A stretch of DNA of 64,000 bases from Rotaria macrura (lineage: Eukaryota; Rotifera; Eurotatoria; Philodinida; Philodinidae), in assembly GCA_900239685.1 (NCBI GenBank), contig OENT01000064.1, positions 186,001 through 250,000 of the forward strand, given 5' to 3'. A program made the position numbers and the translations under genes. The notes beneath the pieces were generated by a model. The model did no database searches, was not told the DNA's origin, and saw only the letters and a program-made list of their open reading frames with translations. Of this stretch, positions 12,241 through 25,104 are shown one piece after another. Position 1 is the stretch's first letter. Each line of letters begins with the position of its first letter.

Positions 12241-15200
12241 AACGATATTAATGTGGAATTGTTCGATGTTTGATTACAGTTTTGTTCATGGTGATGATGA
12301 CGACTATGATTGTAAATATCACTTAGAAACGTGTTATTAATTAAATCTTCAGCTGTCGGACGTTGATGATAATCTTTTGTTAGACATGCATCGATAAACT
12401 CGCGAGCACAAGCAGATATATTGTCTGGTAATTGATATCTTAAATTAAAGAATAGAAGTAAAATAAAGACAAAACTTGCTTGTAGTATTAGTATCTACTG
12501 TGGTTTGTCACAAGTAGCTATATGAAATATCGCAGCTATAGGTTGAAGATTTTGCCATGGTGGACCCGTTGTTAACACTAGAAAAACATTAGAATTAAAT
12601 GGAAAAACAATAATTATTTACGAAAAAGGAAAACTTGATTTACTTTCAACAATCGTACAACCGAGACTCCTGAAAATAACTAATTCGTATTGAATAGATG
12701 AGTTCAAATTAAAATTTTTCTTACCATATATCTGCTTTACGTCCAAATATACTTCCTTGAATTATTTCCGGTGCCGTCCAATGAGCCGTGCCTACAATCG
12801 ATTATAAAGATTTGAAATAAATTGAAATACTACTAAAATCGATATCACACATATGGCACTTTGTGAAGTAGACAAGTAAAAAGAAAAGAAAAAGAATTTT
12901 AGTAATCGTTAAAAATTTTTGTACAAGGTTTCTCAACTATGAATAAAAGTGATTCCAACATATTTTTTATCGACGATTCTTATACGGATTTTGTTAAAAG
13001 GTCTAAGTCGAAGATTGAAAGAAAAATATTGCCTGAAATTGTCAAATGAATTTGTTTTTAAAATTTTATGCATAGTAGATTTCGTAAAAATCAATATCGA
13101 CAGTATGACACGAATATATTTAAGTAATTCATTTGAGGACTTTCAATTTGAATAATAGAAAGAAACTTCTGAAAGTTAACTATTAAATGAATATAAACCT
13201 AGAGACACTGAATCGTTGAAATAATTATCAACTATATTGTTTGATATATGATTTCAATAAACGGTACGAAATTTTCACTCGAAGAGTTAGTTTGAATATA
13301 AGATGAACATATAGAACTGTTGATTTTTCTTCGAATTCTAACATTTGATTTTCATACATAGGATTACTCTTAATTTCAATAAGCCCCGTTATTTTCTTCT
13401 TCTTACCAATAGTTCCAGAGTCAGGTTGATTTTGATTTGTTATGGCAATCAATCTTCTTGATGTACCGAAATCAGCTAGTTTGATATTACCTGAGATATC
13501 CCTCAAGATATTTGCACCTGAATTTCAAAGTAAAAAGATTGCGTCCTTTGTATTTTCTTTCTCTATTTTTATTCATCAAGATAAACTTACATTTGATATC
13601 ACGATGAATAAATCGATTTTTATGTAAATATATAAGACCTTCGAGTATTTGTTTCGTATACTTTTTTGTCAATTGTTCTGTTAATGCACCATAATTTAAA
13701 ATTTGTTCACGTACTGATCCACCAGACATGTATTCCATAAAGATTTGTAAATAATCTTCTGTGCGTACAGCACCATGGTATCGAACAATACGTTCATGAT
13801 TCAATTGTTTGTAAATGTTTATTTCACATTCGAGGATTTTCACTTCCTATTCATATAGATAAAAATTCTATTCTATTAATATAGTCATAGAGAAAATTAG
13901 CTGTCATCGATGAAGCACTACAATTTTTAATGCGATTATGCTACTGCGTTCTACAGCAACGCAAACAATGAAAAATAAACTGCTATTGCAAGTATTCACC
14001 AATCAAGCAAAAGTTCACATGTACTGAGGCCATGAATTAAACATTATTATCGTCCTTCGTCGATCATTTAATCCTAACAATGTTAGCACAAAGATTTTCA
14101 TTGAAGCCTTCATTTCGTCATGTCACTGTCGTTGATCACTACCGTCTGAATTTGCAAGCAGATGAAATTTGGTCGTCAAAATAACAGAATTGATTGAAAA
14201 GCAAACACTCCAGTCGCTTAAATTAGATATTTTTCACGATGACTATGCTAGAATCGTTTGAAAATTTTGATAGAAAAGATCAATGATGTGAAAACTTCGA
14301 AAGTTATAACTGAAGTCGAATTCGTATAATAATATACATATGAACGAATGCAGAACAATTGACTAGGTGTTAGTTGAATTTATTTTCGTATGGATACATA
14401 CATTCAATATCGTATCATCATAGCAAAGAAAATTGTAGTCTTTTCATGTAGATGAACGGTTAATTTTCATCAAAATTTTTGATTAACTTACACGAGATGT
14501 TTCTGAGCTAAGTGCACGGATAGGAATCTGTTTGATACCTAATTCACTGCCAGTATCAACATCATAGCAAAGAAAAACTTTGCCAAATGCACCTTGATAA
14601 ATAGTTTCAATAAAATATTCATAGATATATTCAATTGAATATTTTACCTTGTCCTAACTGTCGCCCTAATTTCCAATTCGAAGGTGTCTGAGGAGCTAAA
14701 GAAAAATGAAAGAAAGCAAAAACAATTGATAAATAGATGAACTTCATCGTCTTTATTCACATCTATAATGATGACCAGAACAAGAACATTGTGTACACAA
14801 AGATTCACTTGAACTCGAACTGGTATTTGATGAATTACTACTTGAACTTACAGCACTACCACCACTAAGAGACGATTGTGTTGTTACACGTTTTACTAAG
14901 TAACTAGCTAGAATTTTTAAAAGCATCAAAGAAACAAACATTGTTTTTTCCTCATTAAAATTAAACTCAATGGATCACCTGGTAATCGTCGTCTTGCACT
15001 ATTTTCACTACCACTTGATTCTCGACTGATCACTGATGAACTGCCTGATGAATATAATACTTCATCATTCTGTGAAAAAAATAGACATTTGATTAATGAA
15101 ACTTTCAATCAAAAGCAACAAACAGATTCTGGTATGAATATTCCTCCATCTTTTGATGTTGGTGATTTACTTGTTGTATTCGTTGTAGTACGTCGTTTTT

Positions 15201-15760
15201 GTGTTGTTATAGTACCTGGCGGTGGTGAATCCAGATTTGTATCATTAACTTCAGTCGGTTGTCCATCATCGGATATTGAATCTGAATCGAAGGAATTCGT
15301 TTTTGATTTTGTTCGAACATGAGAATTGACTCCTTTTTTTCGTATCAATAAAAAATTGAGTTTAGCTGCTTGATTGGTGTCAGCTATAGCTATAACTTTA
15401 TTTAAGTCATCATCATTGGTTATTGGTAATCTTAAAGCATCATCACGTGAAAATAAACATAGTATTCGATCGATCGATGTTAATGTATTATTACCAAATA
15501 ATTTTTCGATAGACTCACGTAGATCAGCATAATTGAATGGTTTCGATAGACAACATGCTCTAACTTGGCCTTCGAGTTCAAATTTAACAGTCTAGTACAA
15601 AAACAAAAAATTAAAGAGAACAACGTATTATTCGTTTATGAATTATTTTATATTATATATAAATAGAAAGAAAACTTACTTGCTCTCGAGGTTTTTTTCG
15701 TTCCATAGCTTGTTGTAAATTTGCCTCAATTGTAGCCAATACATCCGATGGAGTTGTCAT
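12237..15760 (-). CDS. MAP3K2: MAP kinase kinase kinase, MAP3K2/3 (MEKK2/3) type with PB1 domain
   Basis: Serine/threonine kinase of the MEKK2/3 type, which activates MAP2K5-ERK5 and other MAPK cascades in the cytosol. Twelve exons join in frame to 558 aa: 15760-15680, 15591-15124, 15069-14979, 14907-14761, 14695-14648, 14592-14492, 13846-13591, 13517-13407, 12791-12725, 12669-12644, 12577-12499 and 12438-12237. A PB1 domain ([13 protein letters not shown] ... [13 protein letters not shown] ... [13 protein letters not shown]) opens the protein, followed by a Ser/Thr-rich linker. The kinase has GQGAFGKVF (Gly loop), ELGIKQI (Lys), EVKILECEI (helix-C Glu), [18 protein letters not shown] and [10 protein letters not shown]. 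All catalytic residues are present. GGIFIPES before the linker matches GEFIPES of MAP3K2. MAP3K2 and MAP3K3 cannot be separated. It converges on CFAP100, and the stop codons overlap. Confidence 0.95.
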
Positions 15761-18700
15761 AATTAAGGATACTAATTGCTTTTATTCATCGTAATCTGAA
15801 ATAGTAAGAAGATACGAACGATCAATTATTGAAAGAAAAACTTCGGTAACGAAAAAAAACAGAATACACTGATATGAAACTTCGAAAAACTAATTTGTGT
15901 ATGATAATGTCATTTGTTCGAGAAAAACGAATTCCGAATGGACTTAGTATACCGATCATAATCGAAATTAAAAAGAAAACAACTTGAATAAATCAACATA
16001 GAAATGTAACACAGTACGCAAAAAAAATTCGCAATTGATTTAGAGAGAAAAAAATCAAGAGTTACCGGCCGAAATCAAATGTCGTCGTTGTATTTGTCGA
16101 TTTACAAAAACACATGGGGAAGACAATAGAACGCAAAAGAAAAAGAAAAACTTCATCGTATATTTTTCTTTTCTTTTTCAAAGCATTCTGTGATTTCTTT
16201 AACTATAGTGCATGTCAATTGCTACTTCTTATTGGAATCCTTTTTTTGGACTCCTTCATCAAAAACTTATGCTATGCATATTATTGTTTTTAAATCACTT
16301 TGTCATGATTTTTGAGTTTCATTTAATTGTTGCTTCATTTCGATTATCAGTAATTTCAGAATAATTGACATAATCATTTATTTTTAGAACTAACATATGC
16401 AGAAAATGTTTTTTTCATACTTAATCAGTAAGTGAATACTCTTCACTACCGCGTCGATGAAAAGAATAGAATAGTATGATAATGATTTCATTTGTTTGTG
16501 CAAGTTCGTATAATTTATGCCTATGTATGTCATGACTTATTTTTTCCTTTTCATAAAAAATTCCTAATGATCACTAAAATAGCTACGACATTGACTATAT
16601 TGCAGATAAAAATGAAATGTAACGTCAACTATTTTTTGGTAAAGTATTTTCTCAACGATGAATTCACTCGTGTGAATGTTTCGTCAATGAAATACTACTA
16701 TTTCTCTAACAAAATTTTTTATCATTCATTGTTCATTGTGAAATAGAAGCAAAACAGAAATATTATACATTAAAATATATATCATAGTTACTTGAATTGA
16801 ACATAACTGTAGACTAATTTGTATATTAAGTCATCGATAAGCATTTGATCATCAGAAAACAAAATATAGGAACCTTGAATTATAATCAAATATTTGCTAT
16901 TGCCAATTCTAATTGTGTTGCGTAAATAAAAGAGAAAGAGAAAATCAGTTGCATTGAAAAGAATACGATCAATTTGAATTCATTTATCCATAAACTATAA
17001 AAATAAATTCCGTCATCATAAATATAATATGATCGAGTTAAAAGTCAGTCTCAATTTGTTTCAATTTGAATATATGCATATCTCTATAAGATTTGATTAG
17101 AATCAATAGATCATATTGAATCCGCTGTTTGTTTCTTTGTTGATGATGTTGACATAATTACATTTATGTTTGTTCATGAAAACATTATTTCAAAACTAAT
17201 GTACGTTTTCAGGATAATTATGTCTATCATTTTAATAATCCATGGGAAAAATTATTCGAACAACATATTTGAAATTTTTGTGACAATATTTAAGGATAAA
17301 CGAGTTAATCAAGTGTGTAGGTAAGTAATCATTAATATATCATATAATGTATTCATGAAAATCCTACTTTGAATTGGATTGTTCTTATTCTAACCAATAG
17401 TTGTATTTACCATATGCATGAAGCTTACTAGTGAATATTGGTAATGCAATTTGAATGAGAAGAAAATGACATGTAGAATAAGACTAGAGTCTATACCAAT
17501 TTGTTTTTATTTTTATTTTGCATTCTATATAACCCAAACAATGGTTATGGCTCGCTGAGTTTTTGCACTTTTTTTTCGTGTCAGGGTTTTTCTGTTACTA
17601 TAAAAAAATATACGGTTCGTCTTGTATACATATATATATATATATATTGATGTTATTCAAGTACTCAGCAAAATAGACTGTTACCCTAGATGAAAACAAA
17701 TTAAGGATAATTCCTACTGGTGTATCACTAACGAATTTTGATCGTATCAATATATTGTGTATTTAATAATACCCAGTAGATCTATGTTTTTTCATCTATC
17801 TATTGACTCGTGTATAATGAAATTTAACCTGAAAATTATCTAAAATATGTCACAGGGCAAACAAACATCAGTTACTCTGATCAACAAAAAATCAAATATA
17901 TGCTTTCAAAATCAAGAACATCCAGTTTTTATCCTTTTGTTTTTCTTAGTCATAAATATACGAATATGAATTTTTCGCTTCATCCATATCGGAACAATAA
18001 GTAGGAATTTATCGAGAATGCCAACTAGTATTTATGTAGTATGTAAAGATTCCCTTGACATATTACTGTTGAACATTTTCTGATTGAAATCTTGCATCAT
18101 CTCGTTCATAGATACGAATCATTCTTAACTATCATCGACCTTGTTCGATCACGAATTAATAGTTGCTTCTGATTGAAGGACATCATAGAATACGTATGTT
18201 TACGTAGACGAGTAGTGAACAAGTGCAAACTGAGTAAACAAGTAACAAACATAGAAACAAAATGATCGAAAAAGAAGAACATTAGATTAATATGCACCAA
18301 TGACACTTCGTATTGTAAATATAATTTTTGATGGAGTCAATAATTTCTCGTACTTTGGATAGTGTAGTATGATATACGTGCATATGAGAGGGAATGTAGC
18401 TGAATCAAGTAGCCAAATGTAGTTAACATGCAGTGGATATATATGATCGGAGAATGAGCCCATCGCTGGTATTTTCTTTTTGCATTCCAAAGCTGTGAAA
18501 TATCTTTGATCACAATCAGACTAGGTTAATTTCGAAAACATTTCGTATCTCATTTCACCTGTTCATGTCTCACACAATGTATGATTTCATTTATTTTATA
18601 TATCGTACATTTGGTACTGAATGAAATATTTTAACTTGTAAAACTCGATGAATATAACAACAAGAAATTTAAACTAAAAGACTCGTTCAATTCTAAACTA

Positions 18701-21062
18701 TGAAAATATGCTTGTTAAAGATTTAAGATTAGAAATACTTATATTTAACAAATCATTTAGGGTACAGTATTAGAAACTATCCTAGAGAGAGAGAGAGAGC
18801 GAATGTCTCTACATTCAAACAATAAAAGCGAACTGTTCATGAATGTATTGTTTCTTGTTACGAGAATAGTTTAATGTTGCAGTTTATTTAACAGACAAAC
18901 TTTGATTTTCTCAATCTATACAATGCAGAACGATGGTAATGCACACATATTTTTTCAACTTCGAACGATTAAATTTATCGAACGGAAGAAGGAAAAGATT
19001 TGTAAGTTTTAAGAAATATGTAAGTAAACAAATTCTGTAAGACATGAAAATTTGAGCTTCAACTTTTTTGTTGCTTGGATTTTATGAGGAAAACGCTGAT
19101 CGGGAACGTACAGATGGAAAAGACATTCGGTTCTTTGAGTGATACAGAAAGAATGATAAATCCTGAGAATTACTCCATTTTCATGAATTTCGTGGGATAT
19201 AATTTTATAGGTTAAAAGATAGGGATATCTTCTGATCAATAGAAAGCATTGACAGGTTAAAAAATGAGTGAGCTATTGATAAAATATTAAGTAACACGAA
19301 CAGACATGAATTTTCAACATAATTTTACACGTCTAAAATTTTGTTTCGCATTTTCAAATATCAGTTTGGACATTAAAGTAACAATATTCATTTGTATTTC
19401 AAGCTACCAGTACTATTTTAAATGTTCCCATCAATGAAATACGATAAGAGAAAAACAGCGGTTTCAAGCGATTTTTACATTAAAAAAAAGGTGAATTTTA
19501 GCTGGTAACCATTATTTAGTTTCGTAATTATTAAAAACAAACGAGATAGATCAACGCAGAATCTACATAAAAACTTGAAATGACTAAGATCTGTTGTTTT
19601 ATTTCCGAAAATTTGAGCGCTCAACTTCAATCATGCTAGTTGACCGTAAGCCGTTTAGGCTGTATAGAAATGATTCATAGACTCGTCGAAGTGAACCATA
19701 TCACTTTCTTTGTCAATATCAAACGCAATTGATCAAATGAAGAAGAAATAAAATAATGAATCAAACGAACGATGATTTTATTTTCTTTTTTAATAGTTAG
19801 AAGCACTCAATTAAAATTCAGATAAAGATTTTAAAAATTTCCATTAGAGTTCCTTTTTGTATTAGCTGCAGTTTACAAGAAGATTATCATGAATGAATGA
19901 TAGTGGCAAAGTTTCTAAGAGACTAATTAGTTTTTCAAGAGTACTACTTGAAGATATATGAAAACGAGGGCGCTACAATTACTACGAATTTGTAACTGTT
20001 CAATTGTTTTAACAAGTGTTGAATTTTTCCGTCAATTTTTTGAAGTCTCCGACAAATGAAAAAATACCAGTAATCTAAGATAAAATCAGACATGTGAACT
20101 GTAGCTTTTTTCTCTGTTGAATAGTTCAGGATATTTTGATGAAGTCTCATTTAGAGCTGACAGATTTTCACAATTGTTTAAAAGAACCTGTCAATATGTA
20201 AGATTTAAGAGAGACTAGTGTTCCAGATGAAGATTTGACACTATGCTATATAAGAGAGCTGTTTTGTTTTTGCCTAAGGTTATCAACTTGTGACATATTG
20301 AAATTCTCATGAAAACGCCTGAGTATAAGAAAAATGATGATTCTAGCATGCCATGCAAACGTATCTATCAGTTCAAACAAAAAAAAAGCAGAAAATAGTG
20401 ACATAGAACAAAAGTCCATGGGGAAATTCAAGTTGTTTTCGGGTGTCTGTCTGTTGAATGTATCGCTGCAATGGCATGATTTGAAACTAAACATGTGATC
20501 CTAGCCGCTATATTAGAAACCGCAACATATTCTGTGACCTTTTAATATAATTAGAAAGTTGGGGGTCTAGAATCGAGTTGTAATATTACCTGTACTACTA
20601 CCATGGGACAATATAATGTCACTGTAGTCTTCAAAAACATCTTCTCGTTCTTGAGTGTCGATAATTACACATACGATCATGAATGCATGGATAAAAAATA
20701 TCATACATCAATGCTAGAATCAAGTTGATTCAAAAAGAATTGTTAGATAGATAATAATGTTTCATTCATTTGTTTTTTGCGTTAAACCATCTCAATCAAC
20801 ATGTGAATGAAAACGATATCCTACTCGTGTGAAACGCTCAATTTAATTCTCATTACTGAACGTCTACGAAGAATCCATAAGCAAATGAATAAAATCATGT
20901 ATTCCACTTTCTACACCTATACATGTAAATTTATTTTGTTTGTCAAAACGTTGATATAGATAATAAAAAATAGACAATACCTGAATATTATAAGACAAAA
21001 AAAACATAATTACAATGAAAAATAAGGCAAAAACAAATGAAAACACAACAGCATATTCTTTT
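15761..21062. other. Long intergenic region between the kinase and TMEM198
   Basis: About 5.3 kb of AT-rich DNA holding the kinase promoter at its left end. Visible are an AT dinucleotide run near 17629-17650 and a short GA run near 18786-18800. The open frames are short, Lys/Ile/Phe-rich and without recognisable domains. No RNA gene or transposon was identified. Confidence 0.5.
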
Positions 21063-21068
21063 TTTATT
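21063..21068 (-). terminator. poly(A) signal AATAAA for TMEM198
   Basis: The minus strand reads AATAAA about 27 bases after the TMEM198 stop codon. The distance implies a very short 3' UTR. Confidence 0.65.
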
Positions 21069-21094
21069 TTAATATCCCAATGTATAGTGTATCG

Positions 21095-23678
21095 TTAGAT
21101 TAAATGAGTTAATGTTGTCGTTGTACTGTCGGTATCTTTACGTGTTGATTTCGATCCAGTTGTAACCGTTGGACTTGCATTATTATTATTAATATTACTA
21201 GTGTTATTCAAGCAAACGACAGTTGAACTCTGTTGTCGCATGTTTTGTATGAAATCCTATAATAATAATATTAATGATTAACATATAAGATTGTCTGTAT
21301 CATTCAAATAGTTACATCATATAAACACCTCCTGAGCTATTTATTCTGACATATGTTTTTATGAATAAATTATCGTTTTTATGTCATACACATGTTCTTC
21401 TCATTCATCTTGTCAATTATTTACATAAGAGATCATAATGCCGTGGGTAAAATTAGAATTCTAATTCCGATGAAACAAGATTAGAGTTCTACCAATGATC
21501 ATAGATTAACCAGTTAGAGATGTAATATCTACATGACATGAGTACTATTGGAATTTGACTCATGATGAATTCGTACCATCACGTGCTTCGCTAACCATTG
21601 AATGTCAAGCAAAAGCGCGGCAAGAAAACTAACAATCATCTTAGCGATCGTTTCAATAAGTCATGTCAATGTAGATATTCATGTCGGAATGAATTGAAAA
21701 TATAAAATATTTTGCTTTCATACATCACAATGCGAGCCATACTTCTGAAAATTTCATTATATCCATCGTAGAAATACATCTCCAGACTTATTCTAGTCTC
21801 GTCCGCTCAATGTCACAATAGGCATAATGTCTGCAGCATCGATAGTCAATTTTTTTCTGCTAAAACAATATATATATTTATATGTATGCATCTTGTGACA
21901 TATTTGATAAAGATTCAGTTTAGATAGTATGATAAATGTTCCTCACAATCGTAGTAAATCAGAATATGAAGCGTTCGAAATGAGATAATATCAAACGGTT
22001 GTATTACAAAAGAGAAAACGGCTATTAAACATGTAGAGTGATGACAAACTGATATAACAAGAACAAGATGTCAATTAATGCAATCATCAATCGATCAGAT
22101 AACGGAAATTTCAAAGATTCGAACATAATCTATCAATTGCTACAAAGATTTTCAATCGCTTTAGTTAAAATAATGTTGATTTACAATTAGAAATCTTACA
22201 ATTCGATATTGAATCTTACTGAGTGTCCAACAATGTTCGAGTCTAACTTTGACTTAAACAAATTGTTGGCACTAACACATACATAGATTAAGTATAATCA
22301 ATAGATTAGTTAGAAAAAACGAGGAACATTCTTTCTGTCCTATTAGCACACATACTGATGAAAGAGCATCTCCATGAGCTCGACGTAAATGATAAAAATG
22401 TCGGAAACGATTGCTTTCATCAGGCATAATATGTTGTCGAAGCGTATCTCGTTCATAATGACGACGAATTTTATTTAAATTTGCTGTTTTATAACGTCGA
22501 TTGCCGACACCAATAACTAAAAAACCAACAGAACCATTGAGAATAAGAAAAAGAAAATCTCTATCAATTCTGCTTCTTCCTTCGTTTTGATAAATCCTAA
22601 TTATTCCAGGCCGATGTTCATCTTATCGATAAACATATATGTTTATATACTATCTCGAATATTCTCTCTACTCTACATCAATCGGATACATAGTTAACTA
22701 TTCAAGATTATAATGTTATCTCGTATTTCATATTTCCTGTTATGATAAGTTTGCATTCGTATCTGACCATAATACAAAAAGAAAAGAAAGAATGAGTTCA
22801 GGGTCAATGCATTCTAATGATGATAGTAGAACAAAAGATTTAAATTCTCATGAGATATTAGACATGCTCAAATGAACTGATGACAAATATATATTTTTCA
22901 TACTTTTATTCCATGAATCTTTATGATAAAAATTTTTTCCTGTCCATGTATATTGTATAACGATAGAAAATAACATAATAATTGGTAGTATAAGTACTAT
23001 AATCCAATGACGAATACACAGTACTGGTGCTGATTTAAACAATAGACGTTCATGTACGTAACGAAGAACAACGGATAATTGAAGAAAATAATCTAATACA
23101 AGCATTTGACATACTCCAGCTAAACATGATGATATCATAATCAGCATAAACTTTTGAAAACGTAATGTTAAAATAGCACATATTAAACCTAACAATAGTA
23201 TTAGAGCAATAATGAGCCAAAACGATGTTGTTATACCATTTGAACGATCTTTTATATCCCATATAAGAAATGTAATTATTGAAAGTATTAAACCAAAACA
23301 AAAACCATTAGTAAACAAACCAACATATTGTAGTAATGTATTGATTAAACCAAATAATATAGCCATTGAGCATGACATACTAATCAGTTGTAGTTCATTT
23401 ATTGTCGGTTGTATAAATAAAATATTATAAATAACTAATGAACTAAGACTAAATGATGTCAAAAACATTGTTAGACGCCACCATCGATAGCCTTTGAAAA
23501 ACAAAGCAATTGTTCATGTTAGGATATATTTTATAATACGAATAGTATCATACAGACCAAATATTCCATAAAATAGCCCAACGAATGCTAGTGATGCATA
23601 CGCAATTACCCAATGTAAATCATAATGTGCAGGCAAATTTAAATTACAGTATTCGTTTATCGTCGTTAGATTTTTCAT
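21095..23678 (-). CDS. TMEM198: Transmembrane protein 198 (TMEM198/DUF4203 family)
   Basis: Multi-pass membrane protein; vertebrate TMEM198 is reported to promote LRP6 phosphorylation in Wnt signalling. Four exons join in frame to 343 aa, near the human length: 23678-23558, 23491-22904, 22516-22356 and 21256-21095. The N-terminus MKNLTTINEYCNLN lies outside the membrane. About seven hydrophobic segments follow, including the family block FGGYRWWRLTMFLTSFSLS at the first exon junction, YVGLFTNGFCFGLIL, LLGLICAILTLRFQKFMLI and LVLDYFLQLSVV. The charged tail has IGVGNRRYKTANLNKIRRHY, then a Ser/Thr/Asn-rich end. Intron 3 is about 1.1 kb and holds nothing recognisable; the other two are 66 and 387 bp. 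The 3' exons are assigned by splice signals and frame, so the tail is slightly less certain than the membrane core. Confidence 0.88.
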
Positions 23679-24234
23679 TATGATCTAAATGAGGAAAAAA
23701 AAGAAAGAATTCGTTGGATATCTGCTGTTTCTTTCATCAAGGCTAATCGATAAACCACTATGTATCGTAATCTTTAAATATATCTCTAATGTGTGTAAAT
23801 GTAAGACGAAGCAGCAAAAAAAGAAAGATTAGTAAACACAAATGTTTGATTACATCATTATTATTTGATCATGAAAAAGACATAATGAAGGAGAACTAGA
23901 AACGAATGACAAACATTACTCGCTTTATGTCACACTAATAATCGCATCTATTCAATGAATTCACATGAAAATCGATGTGGCCATAGTTACTCGCTTTCTC
24001 CTCTGTCTGGTACTTGTTGTAGACGGGCGACAAGATTCATGTCTTTTCACTCTCTCACACACACACACATATATATATACAAATTCTACCATCATCTCAA
24101 TAGCAGTTATGAACGATAGGAAAAAAGCGAGAAAAAGAGAGAGCGCGCGCGCGAGAGAGAGAGACAGACAGAGAAAGAGAAGAAAGCCAACAATGAACAC
24201 GAACGAAACAGCTGATATAGAAACAATTGACCCT

Positions 24235-24266
<32 letters not shown>

Positions 24267-25104
24267 ATAGAAAGTTCACGTGTGGAAAAAAACGAAGTTT
24301 TAATTATTTTAAGATGAAATCTACTTTGTTAATGAGAATATTTCATGTGCAAAGTGATAGAGAAGAGATGCAAGAACTGTTTTCTTTTGATTGTTAAAAA
24401 CGGAAATGACACATTTCCGGACTCTAGGAAAGGAAGTAGATTAGGAAGGCGTCAGCCGATGATTTTTTGTTGTCTCTTGAACAATCAATGAGACAATAAA
24501 TCTTACATTATTGAGATGAATATTTTAAACTTATCACTATAATAATTTCAATAGATAGAATGAAAACGATTATGTGCATTCGATCGAATATCATTGAACC
24601 ACTTGTTCGAATAGCTATGATAAGACGTAAAGAGTAGATTATGTATAATTCTTTTAATATTTATCACAAGAAATGAAATATCAGCATTCAAAAGTCATTT
24701 TGCAATGATATTTATTAATAAAGAAAAACTAGTATTGACTTAACACAAAACTTGAGATTTACACAATGACATAACATGAATCAACAAAATGCAAGCAAGT
24801 ACAAAGCAAGCTTGTAAGGTTAAAAATAAATCTAATGATAAAAACGAAAAAGATCACTGAAGAAGAAGAAATTCGCCATCTAAAATTTCCATTTTTTATC
24901 ATAATCAATTTCATGCATGATCTGTTGTTTTTTTGGTAATATTAGACGAAGAAAACGTTTTCCAAAAATATTCTCATGACATGAAGTCTCTCTGTGTAAA
25001 ACAATATGATAAACATAGTCAACCGATGAATATAATTCGTTTAAATATTGTATCAAGTAAAGCTTACCGCCAAGTTAAAATAGATTTGACTTCGATGAAT
25101 CATA
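23679..25104. other. Shared upstream region of divergent TMEM198 and LRR receptor genes
   Basis: The 1.4-kb spacer between two divergent genes carries a dense block of microsatellites at 24047-24266 and otherwise AT-rich sequence. No promoter box was securely recognised. Confidence 0.45.
24047..24266. repeat. Clustered AC/AT, GA/GC and CT microsatellites
   Basis: In order: a (CA)n run passing into (TA)n near 24056-24080, a purine tract with GCGCGCGCGC and (GA)n near 24130-24180, and a (CT)n run at about 24237-24266. The GA and CT tracts are complementary and about 60 bp apart, so they can pair as a hairpin or a triplex. The open frames across the block (Arg/Glu-rich and Leu/Ser-rich) are products of the repeats. 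Confidence 0.85.

Noticed and set aside
23961-24270. Open frames of 79 and 101 codons on opposite strands
   Set aside because: They translate microsatellites (Arg/Glu and Leu/Ser runs).
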